64,000 bases of DNA from Leucophora obtusa. Its lineage: Eukaryota; Arthropoda; Insecta; Diptera; Anthomyiidae. Below are positions 32,800-45,408 of the stretch, in pieces (position 1 is the stretch's first letter; the number at the start of each line of letters is the position of its first letter). The notes beneath the pieces are model-generated. The model saw nothing but the letters and a program-made list of their open reading frames with translations. It made no database searches and was not told the origin of the DNA. The position numbers and the translations under genes were made by a program. The stretch lies in NCBI GenBank assembly GCA_949987735.1, contig OX465297.1, forward strand, positions 128,710,540-128,774,539, given 5' to 3'.

Positions 32800-34070
32800 A
32801 TAGTGCGTCGTCCCCTGACGATTTCCTTAGGCAAGAATGAAATCCGGATAAGTACATGCTTACAGCGGATTATTTTTCACAATTTGTTAAATACTTTTGG
32901 GATTTTAGCACATTTAATCCCTTTAATGCAATTAATGTATATCCCGATAAAAATAAATAAGAAAAAAAATTCTAAAGATTTAAAAATTTTTTCATAGAAA
33001 TTGCTTTATCACACAGACGTATGAGCAATAAAATGAACTTGTCCATTCATAACTCATACGCCTTAGTATACTTTCACTTTTTGTTCAATAATTTATTTAA
33101 AAATTCTACTATAAATTTTCTTTTCGATGATGTTGCCATTATAAATCTTCAAACGTTGGAAATTCTAAAAAACAAATTGTATAAATATCTAATAATAAAT
33201 TAGTTTACATTAAAGCAATTTCCTTAATTTAACGCCAAATGTCATTTACAGTTTAGTAAACTTTAACAAAAAATAAAATAAATTGAAATGGTTAGAGATT
33301 AAATACTCGTACACTTGATATAAATAAATAAAAGGAAAATGAAATCGAAAATGACAATTATTGCCAATATTTATATACTATTGCAATATTTGTTATTTGA
33401 AAGCAAACAACAAAAAATACTCGTAGAATCTAGCAACTTAACAAAACAGAAGCAATAATTTTCAAAGTATTAAAAAAAAAAAAAAAAAAAAAAATAATAG
33501 AAAAAGTCTTTAAAAATTTTGTATTGTGTGTCAAAGCGAAAAACAGAAACATTGCAAAATCTTTATATTTTTTCTCCTACACTCCACTCACTAAGGAGGA
33601 AGAGAATAGGTATCATTCTTGAAAGAATAAGTTAAACAAACAAAAAATATAATGCCTTAAGGTTATAAAGACTAAACATTGCTGTAAGGAAAAATAAAAA
33701 ATCATAAAATGGCATTGAAACCTTAAAAAAATATACAATGATAAGCTTTGGTTTGTTTTTGAAAAATGGTAGATGAAAAAAAGCTGACCCACAGTGGTAA
33801 AGAAAACTTTAAAAATTAACAAAATTAATTTTGACTCCAAAGTCATTTTGGAGTCAACACATGATAGTTACAGTATTTCATAATAATACTTTAGATGTAA
33901 TCAATAAATACACGCTGAAAAAAAAAGTCCTGCTGGAAATATATTTGCTGATATGGTAATATATGAATGCTTGACATGCCAAATCGATTAACTCCATAAG
34001 GAAAAATTAATGAGTCTCAATGAGAAAAATAAGAAATTTTTTTTTTTTTTTTTATTTTTTTTTATTACAA
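32800..34070. other. Gene-free AT-rich sequence
   Basis: It holds a poly-A tract at 33472-33494 and a poly-T tract at 34036-34054. Short open frames are Phe/Leu/Asn-rich only. No genes or terminal repeats recognised. Confidence 0.5.
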
Positions 34071-34073
34071 CTA

Positions 34074-34744
34074 CCCAGTGTAGAAACGGTAATGACATAT
34101 CATTATTTTTTGGAGTACCAGTAATGACACCCACTTACCTTCTGCATTATTTTAAAACATATAATAATGAGTTACTGATAATGACTTATTTTTATCATTA
34201 TTTCAAATAGAAAATAATTTTGTAATTTTTTTGAAAATTTTTTGAAATCTATTTTTAGACTCAATATTTTTTAAACACTGGTAAGGATATATGTAACCAC
34301 ATATTTTTTGATTTTTTGTATGTTGGCGAGTAAGCTTACTTGTGTGTGCAGCAGGTCAATTATGTTTTTATCTATTAAATATTACATGTCGATATAGCTT
34401 AGATGGTAGAGCTGTTGACTGGCAATCTGTAGACCCAGGTTCGATTCCCGCACCAGCAAATTTTATTAAAAAAAAAAAAAAAATACAATAAAAAATATTT
34501 GTTTTATATAATTTCTTTTTTTAAAAATCTATTTTTAGACTCATTATTTTTGTCAGTACTGGTAAGCACATAGGTAACGATGTATTTTTTGATTTTTCGT
34601 ATTTTTCGTGTAACGACAACTCATTATTTTTCGCGACATCGCCATATAAAGGTAATAAGAAATGTAATAACAAAAGTAAGTAGTTGCCATTACCAAGTAT
34701 GTAGTTACATAACCACATATCTGGTAATGATTTTCTACACTGGG
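34074..34744. mobile_element. TA-flanked inverted-repeat element with a tRNA-like core, 671 bp
   Basis: Ends CCCAGTGTAGAAA (34074) and TTTCTACACTGGG (to 34744) lie between TA dinucleotides (34072-34073; 34745-34746). Subterminal 'ggtaatga' blocks repeat the symmetry. A tRNA-like segment lies in the middle. Another terminus (CCCAGTGTAGAAACAG) occurs at 30257. Confidence 0.75.
34391..34457 (+). ncRNA. tRNA-like core within the TA-flanked element
   Basis: A box 'tagcttagatggtagagc', loop CTGGCAA (anticodon position GGC) and a canonical B box GGTTCGATTCC with normal spacing. T-stem and acceptor pairing are imperfect. Either a decayed tRNA or an internal pol III promoter carried by the element. 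Confidence 0.55.
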
Positions 34745-34829
34745 TAGTTAACTATAACTAACAAGCAATTATTTTACAATAGATTACTATTAAACAATTT
34801 GCAAGAAATAATTTCTTAATATTTTTATG

Positions 34830-35240
34830 TTAAAATGTTGGCGAAAGTCTAACCAAGTCAGCTGGTATTCTACGTCTTAGTCTTCGGGATTGGCCATCTA
34901 TATGGGTTAGGGCTAAAGCTTCAGGGTTCTCGTGTTGTCTGAGCCTGGTAAAATGTTTTCCAGCGAATTTGCAAATCACATCCCGTACTTGTTCTATGCC
35001 CAGATCACGATGGATATCAGCATTACGAACATACGAAGGTGCATTAACTATACTTTTAAGGACTTTATTTTGAAAGCGTTGAATAAGTTGAATATAAGTG
35101 TTACTTGTACAACCCCAGAGTTGTATTCCGTAGCTCCAAATAGGTTTTATCAATTGGTTGTAGAATAGTATTTTAATTTCAATGGAAAGTGTAGATTTTC
35201 TTCCAATAAGCCATTTCAATTTGTTCCATTTAAGAACATA
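34830..35240 (-). pseudogene. Jockey-type LINE ORF2, C-terminal fragment
   Basis: About 130 codons of the post-reverse-transcriptase region of a Jockey-clade ORF2: KWLIGRKSTLSIEIKILFYN, LIKPIWSYGIQLWGC, IQRFQNKVLKSIVNAPSYV, NADIHRDLGIEQV, then a normal C-terminus and stop. Homology ends near 35240, with an in-frame stop beyond, so the copy is 5'-truncated, as is typical of aborted reverse transcription. It is a different family from the LINE at 14.9-19.3 kb. Short ATG-less fragment; not functional. Confidence 0.85.
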
Positions 35241-35621
35241 TTAAATATTGTTTTTTTTTAATTCTGGGTAAATTATAAATTTTGTCATTTACCCCCATTA
35301 ACACAATGTCCTGTTGGCTAATAACTCGGACTTTAACTGACACATTTGTTGTTGTTTATTATATAAATTTTAAATTTAACTTTCGGTTAAATTTCAACGG
35401 GACATTGTTAATATTTGTTATCTGAGAAATTTGTTTTGAATATTTTATAGTTAGGCGTCAGTAAAGTGTTTCCAAGCATTCATTATAGACTGACCCTTCG
35501 TTGTATGGGCGATTTTAAAGTTGCTCCAAAACCCGCCCCGGGGTTCATTTTGTGAGCGTACTGGAAACACTAAACCAGAAAAAATTTAAGCTCAATCGAA
35601 GAATGTTTGAGCTATCCCTGC

Positions 35622-35868
35622 ACCCAGAAAACAGATTCAGTTCTGATAACCCCATTTGTAGTCAATCGCATGGTTCGGTAGTGGTAGCCGAATTTTTCAG
35701 TTGTGGCAACAGAAGACCAATTGAGACAAGACTAATTTGACTGTGAGGACGGAATTTCAGTTGTATTGAGAATAATTCGGTAGCCGCAAACGAAAAATTC
35801 ATTTGATGCAACTAAACCATTCGATTGGTAACAAACGGGGTTGTCAGCACCGAATCTGTTTTCTGGCT
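35622..35868. mobile_element. MITE with CCAGAAAACAGATTC ends, copy 1
   Basis: Inverted ends CCCAGAAAACAGATTC and GAATCTGTTTTCTGG. The interior ('gccgaatttttcagttgtgg', 'ggtagccgcaaacgaaaa') is itself partly symmetrical. Copy 2 at 50425-50673 is in reverse orientation and about 90% alike by eye. Confidence 0.7.
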
Positions 35869-37156
35869 GTGGCCCTTCAAAATTTTGTAATACAATTTAC
35901 AAGGGGAAAAACTCACTTAAACTATTACATACATTTTTGAGCGAACCAGCGTTGTCTAACATTAAACAAATTGGTTCACATTGACAGCAGCTCTCAAACA
36001 GGTTATTTAATTTTAATTTTCTTAAAATCGAAAATCTTCAGGTAGCGGGATCCGGAGCTACTTTTTAAATAAGTGAAAGTCTAATATACATATTTGGAGA
36101 AACTATAGAAAAATATTATATATTATACAACTATAATTAGGTTGTTCACAAGGGGTGGTGTGTTATTTGTTGTATCGTCCTAACAAAAAACAGAGTTGTT
36201 AAAGTTTTTATTTGAGTTTCTATTTGGTTTTCTATCTGTTAGCACACTAAAACATAGGACACTTAACATACGTAAAAATGTTGTATCGTGCTATTCCCAA
36301 ATGTTGTTTTTTTCAATTTAATTTTTAACAACTCCGTTTTTTTTTACGACGATACAACAAATAGCACACCCCTTGTGAACAACCTTAATATGATCGCCTG
36401 TAAATATATACACTCACAATATATTTTCCATAACCGATTGAGGTTTAGGTATTTAAAAAGTAATAAGTAAAGTTTGATTTCAATTGAAGAATCAATTAAA
36501 ATGCATTGAAACATATTGTTTAACTTTTTTTCAGTCAATAAAAAACAAACTACAAAAAAATATGTATCGTCTGTAGAAGTTGATATTTTCAGTCAAATGT
36601 TCTATTTTTAGTTTTCTATTTTTAGAAAAAATAATTTAAATAATTTCGTTGTTTTTTGTTTTAAAACAAAAAATTCAAATATTTTCGGTTTTCTTTTTTT
36701 GTTAAAATAGTTTATTTATATACAAAATTATTTCAATTTAAATTACAAGAAATTCTTTACTCATACACACAAACATAGCCAATAAAAATATGAACGTGTG
36801 TGTTGCGTATGGTGTAGTGTTTTGAAAATCCAAACAAAAAAAAAAAAACGTTCAAATATGAAAAAAACAAACCACAAAATCGTTTTTTTTTTACGTTTTG
36901 TCAGTTAAAAATTGATGATTGTTTTAATAGACTTTTCATATATTTTTATTTCTTTTATGGGTTGTTTAAACAATGTTTGAAAATAAATAGCAAAATGGTT
37001 TGAATATAATGAAAAATCAGTAGTCCTTTTTTAATTGTGTTTTCAATTAATTTAATATGTATTTTAGGTTGTTTTTAAGGATAAAATATTGTGAGTGTAG
37101 TTAGAAGATTCACGTTTTTTCATCAATCAATAGCACCGCTACTCAAAATATTGGGT
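35869..37156. other. Gene-free sequence
   Basis: Near 36130-36370 an inverted pair ('gttcacaaggggtggtgtg', 'gtatcgtcctaacaaaaaac' and complements 'acgacgatacaacaaata', 'cccttgtgaacaacc') marks a further small palindromic element of about 240 bp. The rest is AT-rich without genes. Confidence 0.45.
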
Positions 37157-37441
37157 ACACTGAGAGAATTATCTGCATGATATTAATGAATTTTTGCATA
37201 AAACCAATGAAGTTTCACTCGAATTGGTCCATTGAAACTTTTTATTGAATTAATGGAATTTTTCATAAAATATTGTCGAAAATTTCATTTTATTTATTAA
37301 AAGTTTTATACACTATGAAAAAGTTCCATTAAAACTGAATTCATTAAATATATAATGCTTTTTCATCGAATTTAAGAAAATTTTCATTTATATTGTGCAG
37401 AAAACAATTTCATTAAAACTCGTCCAGCAAAATTCTCTCTG
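37157..37441. mobile_element. ACTGAGAGAATTATC-family MITE, copy 2
   Basis: Begins 'actgagagaattatctgcat', ends 'cgtccagcaaaattctctct'. It shares 'ccaatgaagtttcac', 'ttaatggaatttttcat' and 'gtccagcaaaatt' with 39476-39778. It directly precedes the mariner fragment. Confidence 0.65.
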
Positions 37442-37504
37442 TGTTTATGTACAAGTTAATAATGTCGATTTTTTGCTTGAAAAATGCATTTATTAAAATA
37501 ACAA

Positions 37505-37925
37505 AATGAATTGATACATTATTCAAAGTATTGTCCATCGTTAGCCACAACTTTTTCCCATCTTTCTGGTAGAATATGGATTCCACGCCAAAAGAACTGC
37601 TCCGGTTTTGAGGTAAAGAATGAATCAAGCCAATTTCTGCTACCCTGTTCTGAAGTGAAGCGCATTCCAGTAAAGGCGTTCTGCATCGATCGAAACAAAT
37701 GGTAGTCAGAAGCGGCCAGGTCTGGGCTATAAGGCGAGTGAGCCAAAACTTCCCATCCATTGTTTTCCAAATAGGTTTTGACCGGTCTGGCAACATGTGG
37801 CCGAGCGTTGCCATGATGGAAGATTATTGACTCATGTTTGGTCTCATATTCTGGTCGTTTTTCGTTGATTGCTCTCTTCAAACGAATCAATTGTGTTCGG
37901 TACAGGTCCCCGTAAATTTGTAAAT
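37505..37925 (-). pseudogene. Mariner (D34D) transposase, C-terminal half, catalytic Asp lost
   Basis: About 135 codons read as the C-terminal half of a mariner transposase: RTQLIRLKRAINEKRPEY, HHGNARPHVARPVKTYLE, YSPDLAASDYHLFRSMQ, QFFWRGIHILPERWEKVV, DGQYFE. The usual HDNARPH motif reads HGNARPH, so the second catalytic Asp is Gly; the third (SDYHLF) is present at the proper 34-residue spacing. The Pro of the SPDLAPSDY signature is Ala. The N-terminal half with HTH and first Asp is absent; upstream the frame runs into a palindromic-element arm at about 37926. Inactive fragment. Confidence 0.85.
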
Positions 37926-38720
37926 TTCCAAGTGGGTATGTTTTGCCGAAAAGTGAAAACATTAACCCCGTATAGATCAAGTTACACAAAATAATAATTT
38001 TTATCAAGTGGAAAAAAGATTTTTTTTTATCCATTTGAAGTGATATTTTTTCGAAAATGATGAAATGTGTTATTCTGTAAATTTCCTAGTGGATCGTTTT
38101 TGGCCAGAAGTGTAAACATTAACCCTATATGGATCATGTTACATAAAAAAATTATTTTTATTCAGTTGAGATTTTTTTTTTCAAATTCAAATTTTTTTAA
38201 TTTTTGAAAAAATAAGCAATTTTTGTAAAATGTCTTGGAAAGCAGTCGCTCCAAACACAAACTCGAATTATCATTTTTCCAATTTATTTTTTTTCTTTAA
38301 TACCAACTATTATGTGGTACAAATAGCAATCGGTATCTCCAAATTAGGCATTCTAAAAAAGCTTTAAAATTAATTTAAAAAAACAGGTTTTTGCATTTTT
38401 ATCAAATTCGTGGGTCATTTTGGATTCCAGGCTAAAGTGGGTTAGTGATATCCGATGAAGTTTAAATTCCATATCTGAATCATTTTGACTATATTAAACG
38501 AATAAATGAAATAAAAAATATTTTTTTTCTAGATTTCGAATTTTGGGAATTTTTAATAATAATACACTTTTTTTTCCAAAATGAGCCATTTTCGTCCAAC
38601 TTTCGGCACGGATTAATGTTTTCCAATAAAAATATTGATTTCTTCCATTTGGGACCATTTGCAATAAAACTAGGGGTGTAATGAACGAAAATCGACAAAT
38701 CGTCATTTTAAGGGACATCC
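37926..38720 (-). mobile_element. Arm of the palindromic GTGTCCC element
   Basis: It follows the inner-to-outer order of the 2101-4190 right arm ('ttctgtaaatttcctagtgg', 'ggaaagcagtcgctccaaac', 'gtgggtcattttggattcc') and ends AAGGGACATCC before TA (38721). It is fused to the mariner fragment. The 'cccttagtggcctgg' segment is missing. Confidence 0.7.
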
Positions 38721-38722
38721 TA

Positions 38723-39475
38723 ATATACATACATATTATCCAATTCAGAGTCACACTAGAAAATTTGTCAATCGTCTGTTGAATATAGTTATATGTTAGA
38801 TAAAACAAAATAAAAACAATATCTTAGGACTTTTGGCAAAACAATTTAAGACCATTTTCCAAGATTTTTGTCGACAACATAACTTAGGAATTCGCATATT
38901 TCTATATGTTCCTCACATTTACAACATCTTACGAATATTTAAAAAAATATATTAATATATTAATTCAATATATTTTGTAACTTCGCAACCGCTGATTGGA
39001 TTTTAAAAACTTTTATATTTTTGAAAAGCTAAATGCTTTTCAAAATTGACCAAAAATACACAATGAAAAAAATTAAAAAATTTTTTTTCGCGGAATGAAT
39101 TGTATTTTTATTCGCGAAATCGCCAATTTGATAAACACAAATTGTATATTATTGAAAATCATGTTTAAAATCCAAACACAAAAAACTAATAAACTGATGA
39201 AAATTCGTGCGCAATTTTTTTTGTTATATCTTTTGCTTGTGGAAATGGAAACTCCGTTACCACAAAAAAATTAAAATTGTGCAATAAAAAGTTTTCACGA
39301 CAACTTGTAGAAGAGATTTTTTGCTATTAGGTTTATAATGACTAAACTTACTGATTCCATTAAGAAAAAACCGAAATATTCGCACTTTTTGCTTCTCACA
39401 AATTTGGCCCAAAAACTTATCACATTTTGTGATTTCACCCATATGTGTAAGAATGTGCATCTAAGTGGAAAGTAC
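38723..39475. other. Gene-free sequence
   Basis: No genes seen. An AT-rich spacer between a palindromic arm and the next MITE. Confidence 0.45.
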
Positions 39476-39778
39476 AATGAGAGAATTATCTGCATGATAT
39501 TAATTAATTTTTGCATTAAACCAATGAAGTTTCACTTTAACTTGTCCATTGGAGCTTTTCATTGAATTAATGGAATTTTTCATAAAATGTTGTTAAAATT
39601 TTCATTTTATTTATTAAAATTTCGACACTCAATGAAAAAGTGTCATTAAAACTAGATTTATAAAATATGTGAAACTTTTTCCTCAAGTTTAAGAAATCTT
39701 TCATTTACTTTGTGAAGAAAACTTCATTAGTTTATTGAAAAAAATCATTAAAACAAGTCCAGCAAAATTATCTCTCTA
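39476..39778. mobile_element. ACTGAGAGAATTATC-family MITE, copy 3
   Basis: Starts 'aatgagagaattatctgcat' and ends 'gtccagcaaaattatctctc'. Collinear with 37157-37441. Internally 'gaatttttcataaaatgttg' and similar runs fold back. Confidence 0.65.
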
Positions 39779-41973
39779 TATATTGGTCAAAGCATTTTAA
39801 TCATGTAAAATAACTGAAGAAAGTTTTACTTAAGTGTTAAATTATACTTAAGTGTAATGTTTAATACCCCCCCTTAAAGTTATGAATGTAAAAGTGATTG
39901 AAAAGTAGTTCCACCAGAAGTACAGTGGAGTTACATACTAACGAATGATACAACGTCTAGAACATTCGTTATTTCGAGTTGACAAACTTAATTTTGTTCT
40001 GGTATAATGGGCAACTCAAACAGAGTTTTAAACCCGTTAAAAATTCCACAGAATACTGCTTCTTGCAAGCTCAATTCGTGATATTTTTTTTTTAAATTCT
40101 TACATTTTAAGCTGAAAATATATTTAAATAAAATTAAATCGCTGTCATATCAAATGCTGATATTATTTAACAAAATTCATTTTTTTTTGCAATAATTTTA
40201 ATTTTTTTTAAATAAAATTGTTAATTCCTGTTACCACTGTGCAAACCTTCATCATTCATGTAAACGAAATCATTTTGTGTTTTGTAATCAAAATTCTAGT
40301 TTTAGAGTGATGACTTAGAATTCAAAACATTTGAATCCAGCTAAATGTAAAAGGGGGCAAAAAATTAACAGCAACAAGAAAAAACATATTAAAAAACTAC
40401 ATGAATAAGCAAAGAACAATATCGTTTAACACACAACGTAATACAATTGATTTTTTGTAGTTGTTGTAAATTCTTAATACTTTAATGAATAATTTTTCAA
40501 TACTGTTAAATATATTTGTAGGCTTTTTTTATGCACTAATTAGACACTATTATTTAACTAGAATTTTTAAAAATCTTATAATTTTTGTTGTTTTGCATTC
40601 GGGGGTTTTTGTTTCAACACTTTTACTTAATATAAATATTTTATGGTTTTTTTTTTTTTTTGTTTTCTGAAGATTAAAATTTTGTTTATTTATAAATTTA
40701 TTATATGTTTAATTGCCTGGAATTTTTATTAATATTTTGTTTAAATTTTTTTTTAACTACTGTTTATATATAAATAAATTTTATATTATTTTTCCATCAA
40801 TATTAATAATATATATAAAGAGTGTTTTCCTTTTTTTCTATTACGAATACAACTTAAAAAATCCTTAACTTAACGCCGCCGTGGCGTCTGATACACGTAA
40901 CACGTAACACCGCAATGAAGCAAAAGTTTTGGTGCCGAAAACACACAGCAGCAAACAACACTTTAATACAAAAGAAAAACAAAAACACTCTGAAAGCCCC
41001 AATAATAAAAAAAAAATATGAAAACACACATACCGTACATAACACAACTCAAAAAAAAAACAACAAGAAAAATAAAAGCAACTACAACAAATGGAAAAAC
41101 AGAAAATTCATGGTAGAAATAAAAAAATACACACACATACAGTGAAATAGAAAAACATGCGAAAAGCATGTCATTATATGACTTTTCGAAATAAACAGCA
41201 CGTGTTAAAAGCAAAAGCAAGATTTTTGCTCTTTTTCTTTTTTGTTACTCTCTCCCGTCTTTCTCTCTTTCGTTATCAAGAGTTGTACATAGTGGTGAAT
41301 AAATTGTATGTCTGCTCAAAAGTTTTCATCACTGTGTTGAATTTAATATATTCACTAGCAAATTTTCCTTTTGTTTTCATTTTGTAATTCTATTTCCATT
41401 TCTAGTCCAATTCGTATTTCGGTGTTATTACTATGTTCTTCCCTCTGCCAAATATAGGATACTATGACGCAGAAAAAAAATAAGGAAGTTTTAGCTTTAT
41501 TTTGTTTTGTTTTTGTTTCTACTTCTTTTCTTGTTCATTTTTTTTATTTATTAATTTCGATTTTTAACAAATGTTGTCTCTTTGTTTTGTGTTGTAAACG
41601 TTGCATAAATGATATTTTAATGCGGCAAAAAAACGAGTGTGTGTACTATACGTTATATTGTTTTTAATGTCGTTTACAGTTTGAACATGCGGCCATCAGC
41701 AAGTATGAGTAATTTTTATATTAGATATTACGTATACGTAACAGTATCCACATGGTAAAGTTTTTTAGTGTATACGAATTAAGCGAGTGATGAATCAATT
41801 TTGTTTTCGTATGCTTTTATGTAGCTAATCAGGCCTAAAGTTTATTTAAAAAGAACTTCTGTTAGTTCGTACGAACAAAACATTAGTTTTATTAGCGTAA
41901 TACGTCCCTGGTGGGGATCCACAAACAGAAATTGCCAACGCACAGTGGTTAGAAACTGCAATAAAAGTGATAA
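39779..41973. other. Long stretch without recognisable repeats or genes
   Basis: About 2.2 kb of AT-rich sequence with fewer signs of mobile elements than its surroundings. 40865-41145 is A-rich with a relatively CG-containing start ('cgccgccgtggcgtctg'), which could be an untranslated exon or promoter region of an unseen gene, but nothing proves it. Open frames of 60-85 codons lack domains. Confidence 0.4.
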
Positions 41974-41976
41974 TAA

Positions 41977-42397
41977 CACTGTGAGACAAATGGTAGAGGT
42001 CAGTGATCGGGAAGGGTTCAAACTATCGGGGAAAGTTATATCGGTAAAAAAGAAGTTATACGTGTCCCGGCGTTTCGCTGGGTCACCCCTAGGAATCGAG
42101 ATATATCGATTTGACCTTTGGTGGTCTTTTTTTTGACATAACTCGAGAACCATTAGTCCGATTTTGCTCAAACAATTTTAAAAAAATTAAAAATTACAAT
42201 TCCTTTAATCTGTTCATATAACGTTTTTCTATATACTCAACAGTTTTGCCGGTAAAAATAAATGTATGAAGAAAAAAATATTTTTTGCCTAAAATATTAA
42301 AAAAAAGTAACAAACAAAAGGTTATTGATTTTTATGGTAGCGGTAACAAACATTTATTTTTACCGGCAAAAGTGTTGAGTATATAGAAAAACGTTAT
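41977..42397. mobile_element. Foldback MITE (PIF/Harbinger-like), copy 2, right end lost
   Basis: Starts CACTGTGAGAC after TAA (41974-41976) and follows copy 1 to 'gtatatagaaaaacgttat', where it breaks into a CCCTACGGG-family element. About 200 bases of the right arm are missing. Confidence 0.75.
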
Positions 42398-42399
42398 GT

Positions 42400-42579
42400 T
42401 AGTAACAGGTTACTGAACTCTCATAAAAACAAAGTTCAGGGACATGTCCTGGGATTTGTCTTGTGACATGTCACAAGGGGTCAATTTCCCCCTCCTATGA
42501 CAACGCCATGTAAAAGTGACCAGTCTATTTCATATAAAGGGACCAGTTCCGTGACAGTTTGTTAAAATTTCCCGAAGGG
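42400..42579. mobile_element. CCCTACGGG palindromic MITE, right-half copy
   Basis: Begins at the centre of the palindrome ('aacaggttactgaactctc') and runs through 'cttgtgacatgtcacaaggg' and 'acaacgccatgtaaaagtg' to 'tttcccgaaggg'. The left half is missing. Confidence 0.7.
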
Positions 42580-44692
42580 TAAAGACACACTAACACAAAA
42601 TTTGATATGATAAAAAATTTTTTTTAATAACTTTTAAAACGATTGCACTTGAAAATGCCCTAAAATGATGATATTTAAAAGAGTTCAATCGCTATTTTGA
42701 ATTTATTAAAACCAGTGGCAAAATTATAAGCAGTGGTTCTAGTACCACACTAAAATAAAATATCAGTGTGATCTGACTAATATTTTATTTTTTTCATCTT
42801 TTTATAGCACTTTTTAAATCAGCCGTACCCAGAATGATATGATGTATAATTTGAACCTACTGTGACTACGGAAAGCAGTTATGGCTAACAAGATTTGAGC
42901 TCTCATCCTGTGTATGGGGTAAGTACTAACTCTAAATTACCGTTATTGATTAAAAGATTGTCATGGCTTACTGTTAAAATATCGTTACCAAGATGACAAT
43001 ACTGAAATAATGATTTTTTAACGATAAATTATTCAAATTATTGAAATAGCCTTACCGTTGCTGAAATAGCTAAAATAGCATTACCATTAGAAACCCTTAA
43101 TTAAATAACTGGAAAACGGCTGTCATAAAATACCGTTACCAAAATAAAGTATATGTATGTAGCATTAAGAAATTTTTTTTAATGTGGCGCTTAAATTACA
43201 AATTGTCAATTTTTAGTCTTAAAACCCCCCAAGTTTATTTTATTTGGTCCCAACTAGAATTTTAAATACAAAGAAAAAATGTTTGAAACGTAAACTGGGT
43301 CTTGTCGCGTCTAAACCAGACAACAGAAAAACTCAAAATTCACAATTCTTTATTGATAAAACTCTACAAGTATTTTTTTTGAAAAAATATCTCATAACTT
43401 TTAAATAAAACTCTTTATGATTTTTTTTCAAATTCAGTAAAGAGTTCTAAAGACAAAACTCTCTGTTGAAAAAAACTACAATAGTATTTTGAATTTTATG
43501 GAATTTTATTTGCCTACAAAAAAAAAATATACATATACAGTCATGTGCAATATAATAGGGAAATTCAAGTTTTTTTCTAATTTTATTATCGTTGCCTTTA
43601 TTTTTAAAGATCAAAATATTGGATAAATTCGCCCCAAAATGCAAGGAGAGAGTTCAGAAAATTGTGCAGAATTTTAATGTAATGTCTGTTTTTTTTCTTT
43701 CTATTTTGTTACTTGTTTTAAGTAGGCGTGGCTTTTAATGAAAAATAAGCGATATCGACCTTCTATCAAATTGCATAGTAAAATTGAGCGAGTACTGATC
43801 AGTTCTGTAAAAACTGAATATTTTTGGAATTCCTTTAAAATTTCCTTAAGTATTGCATTATTTTTTTCCACAAATGGTTGCCACACTTAAAATTACAGTG
43901 CCTTAAACATGACCAAATTTTTCTTTGTTTTTAGCGATTTTAAAATAAAGCTAACAACACACACTAAAGTTAACATATTTCTAAAATGAATCATAAGAGA
44001 CACAAAAATTTGAGCCAAATTATTAAATCCAAAAGTTGGTTCAGAAATGACTCAGAAATGCAAACAAATTTGAATATTTTGTGAACAATTCAAAAAAAGC
44101 TCACAAAAATGATTAATTTTTGAGCCTTTGGAATTTTTTAACTCTTTTTTTTGAGTCATCTTTGAATCAAAAAAGAAGGCTCTTTTGGATGAACCACTTT
44201 CATACAAAAATTTGAATTTTTAATAATATTTTTTGAGCTTTTTTTTGATTAATTTTTGGGCTTGTTTTAATTCAAAGAATTATTCAAACCCTTGTTAAAA
44301 ATAAAATTTTCTAAATTTTGAGATTTTTATTTACCAAATTTGAAATTCACACATTTTTTGGTATTTTTATTTTAAACAAAAATAAAATTTCAAATATTTA
44401 TGTATTTTTAAATAAAATTCAGAATTTTTCCTTGTCTGTTCTAAACCCACATATTTTTAAAATTCCCCAAATTATCAATAATTTTCATACATCTCCCGAT
44501 TATACGTTCCGCTTATTTTGATATGCTGAACACAATATTATAACAATTCTGTAAGCGGTCAAAGGGTTATTGCAGCTTGAATCTCACATAAAATTGTATT
44601 TTTCCATATTCGGCATATTTTTTAAAAAATTCATAAAATTATTTTTAAAAAGTTTTTCAGCCAGCGCAAGACAAGTTTTTTTTTTTAAATAT
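42580..44692. other. Gene-free sequence
   Basis: Runs such as 'taccgttaccaa' and 'ttttgagtc' recur loosely around 42940-44200. No genes, tRNAs or clear element termini found. Confidence 0.4.
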
Positions 44693-44976
44693 ACTGTCAC
44701 CGAACTGGACCCTTTATATGAAATAGAGTGGTCACTTTTACATGGTGTTGTCATAGGAGGGGGAAATTGACCCCTTGTGACATGTCACAAGACAAATCCC
44801 AGGACAGGTCCCTGAACTTTGTTTTTTTTTTATGAGAGTTCAGTAACCTGTCCTAGGATTTGTCTTGTCACAAGGGGTCAATTGCTCCCTCCTATGACAA
44901 CGCCATGTAAAAGTGACCAGTCTATTTCATATAAAGGGGCCAGTTCGGTGACAGTTTGTTAAAATTTCCCGTAGGG
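44693..44976. mobile_element. CCCTACGGG palindromic MITE, nearly complete copy
   Basis: Left arm from 'actgtcaccgaactgg' and right arm to 'tttcccgtaggg', around a 'gttttttttttatgag' centre. The outer ~25 bases of the left arm are missing. The palindrome includes 'gacatgtcacaag' (itself symmetrical) in the left arm. Confidence 0.75.
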
Positions 44977-45092
44977 TAATTATGGATGCAATGGTTAAGG
45001 ATATATGTTGCAGAAACTGTGTTTTATTCAAAAAAAAAAAATTGCAATTACATAAATTTTTATGCAAAAACTTAAAAAAATTTACTTATATC

Positions 45093-45224
45093 ATATTTAT
45101 ACTTGAGCAAAAACCACCTAGATTTTGTACAAAACCTGTTTTTGTTCCTTTTTTTGTATGCATTTTGATAAGTTAAAAACTGCAAGAGCCACAAACCAGG
45201 TAGTTTTTGCTCAGGTATAAATGT
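45093..45224. repeat. Short inverted repeat
   Basis: 'atttatacttgagcaaaaac' at 45093 pairs with 'tttttgctcaggtataaat' ending at 45224. The same 'ttgctcaagtataaatt' occurs near 494, so this is a dispersed element end. Confidence 0.5.
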
Positions 45225-45330
45225 AGTATTAAATTTTATAACATACCATTTTACCAAGGAATTTGTCTTCGATTGTAATATTGCCAGATTGACAAATACA
45301 AGAAAATATTCATATTCTCGAAATTTACTA

Positions 45331-45408
45331 TGGTCGAAAGGGTAGAGAAGTGGGTATTTTGATTTTTGTAGTTTTGTAAGGCAGCAGGTTCAAATCCTGC
45401 AGGACTTA
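45331..45408 (+). ncRNA. tRNA-like segment with a perfect T arm
   Basis: GCAGG-TTCAAAT-CCTGC forms a perfect 5-bp T stem with a good B box. 'gtcgaaagggtagagaag' is a weak A box. The anticodon region is expanded ('ttttgatttttgtagttttg'). Probably a decayed tRNA-derived sequence. Confidence 0.45.

Noticed and set aside
40865..41145. Possible promoter or untranslated exon
   Set aside because: Only a short CG-containing patch and A-rich sequence are visible; no splice site, TATA or coding support.
41842..42171. 109-codon open frame
   Set aside because: It lies in the arm of the Harbinger-like foldback, and equivalent frames appear in other copies and orientations as by-products of the repeat.
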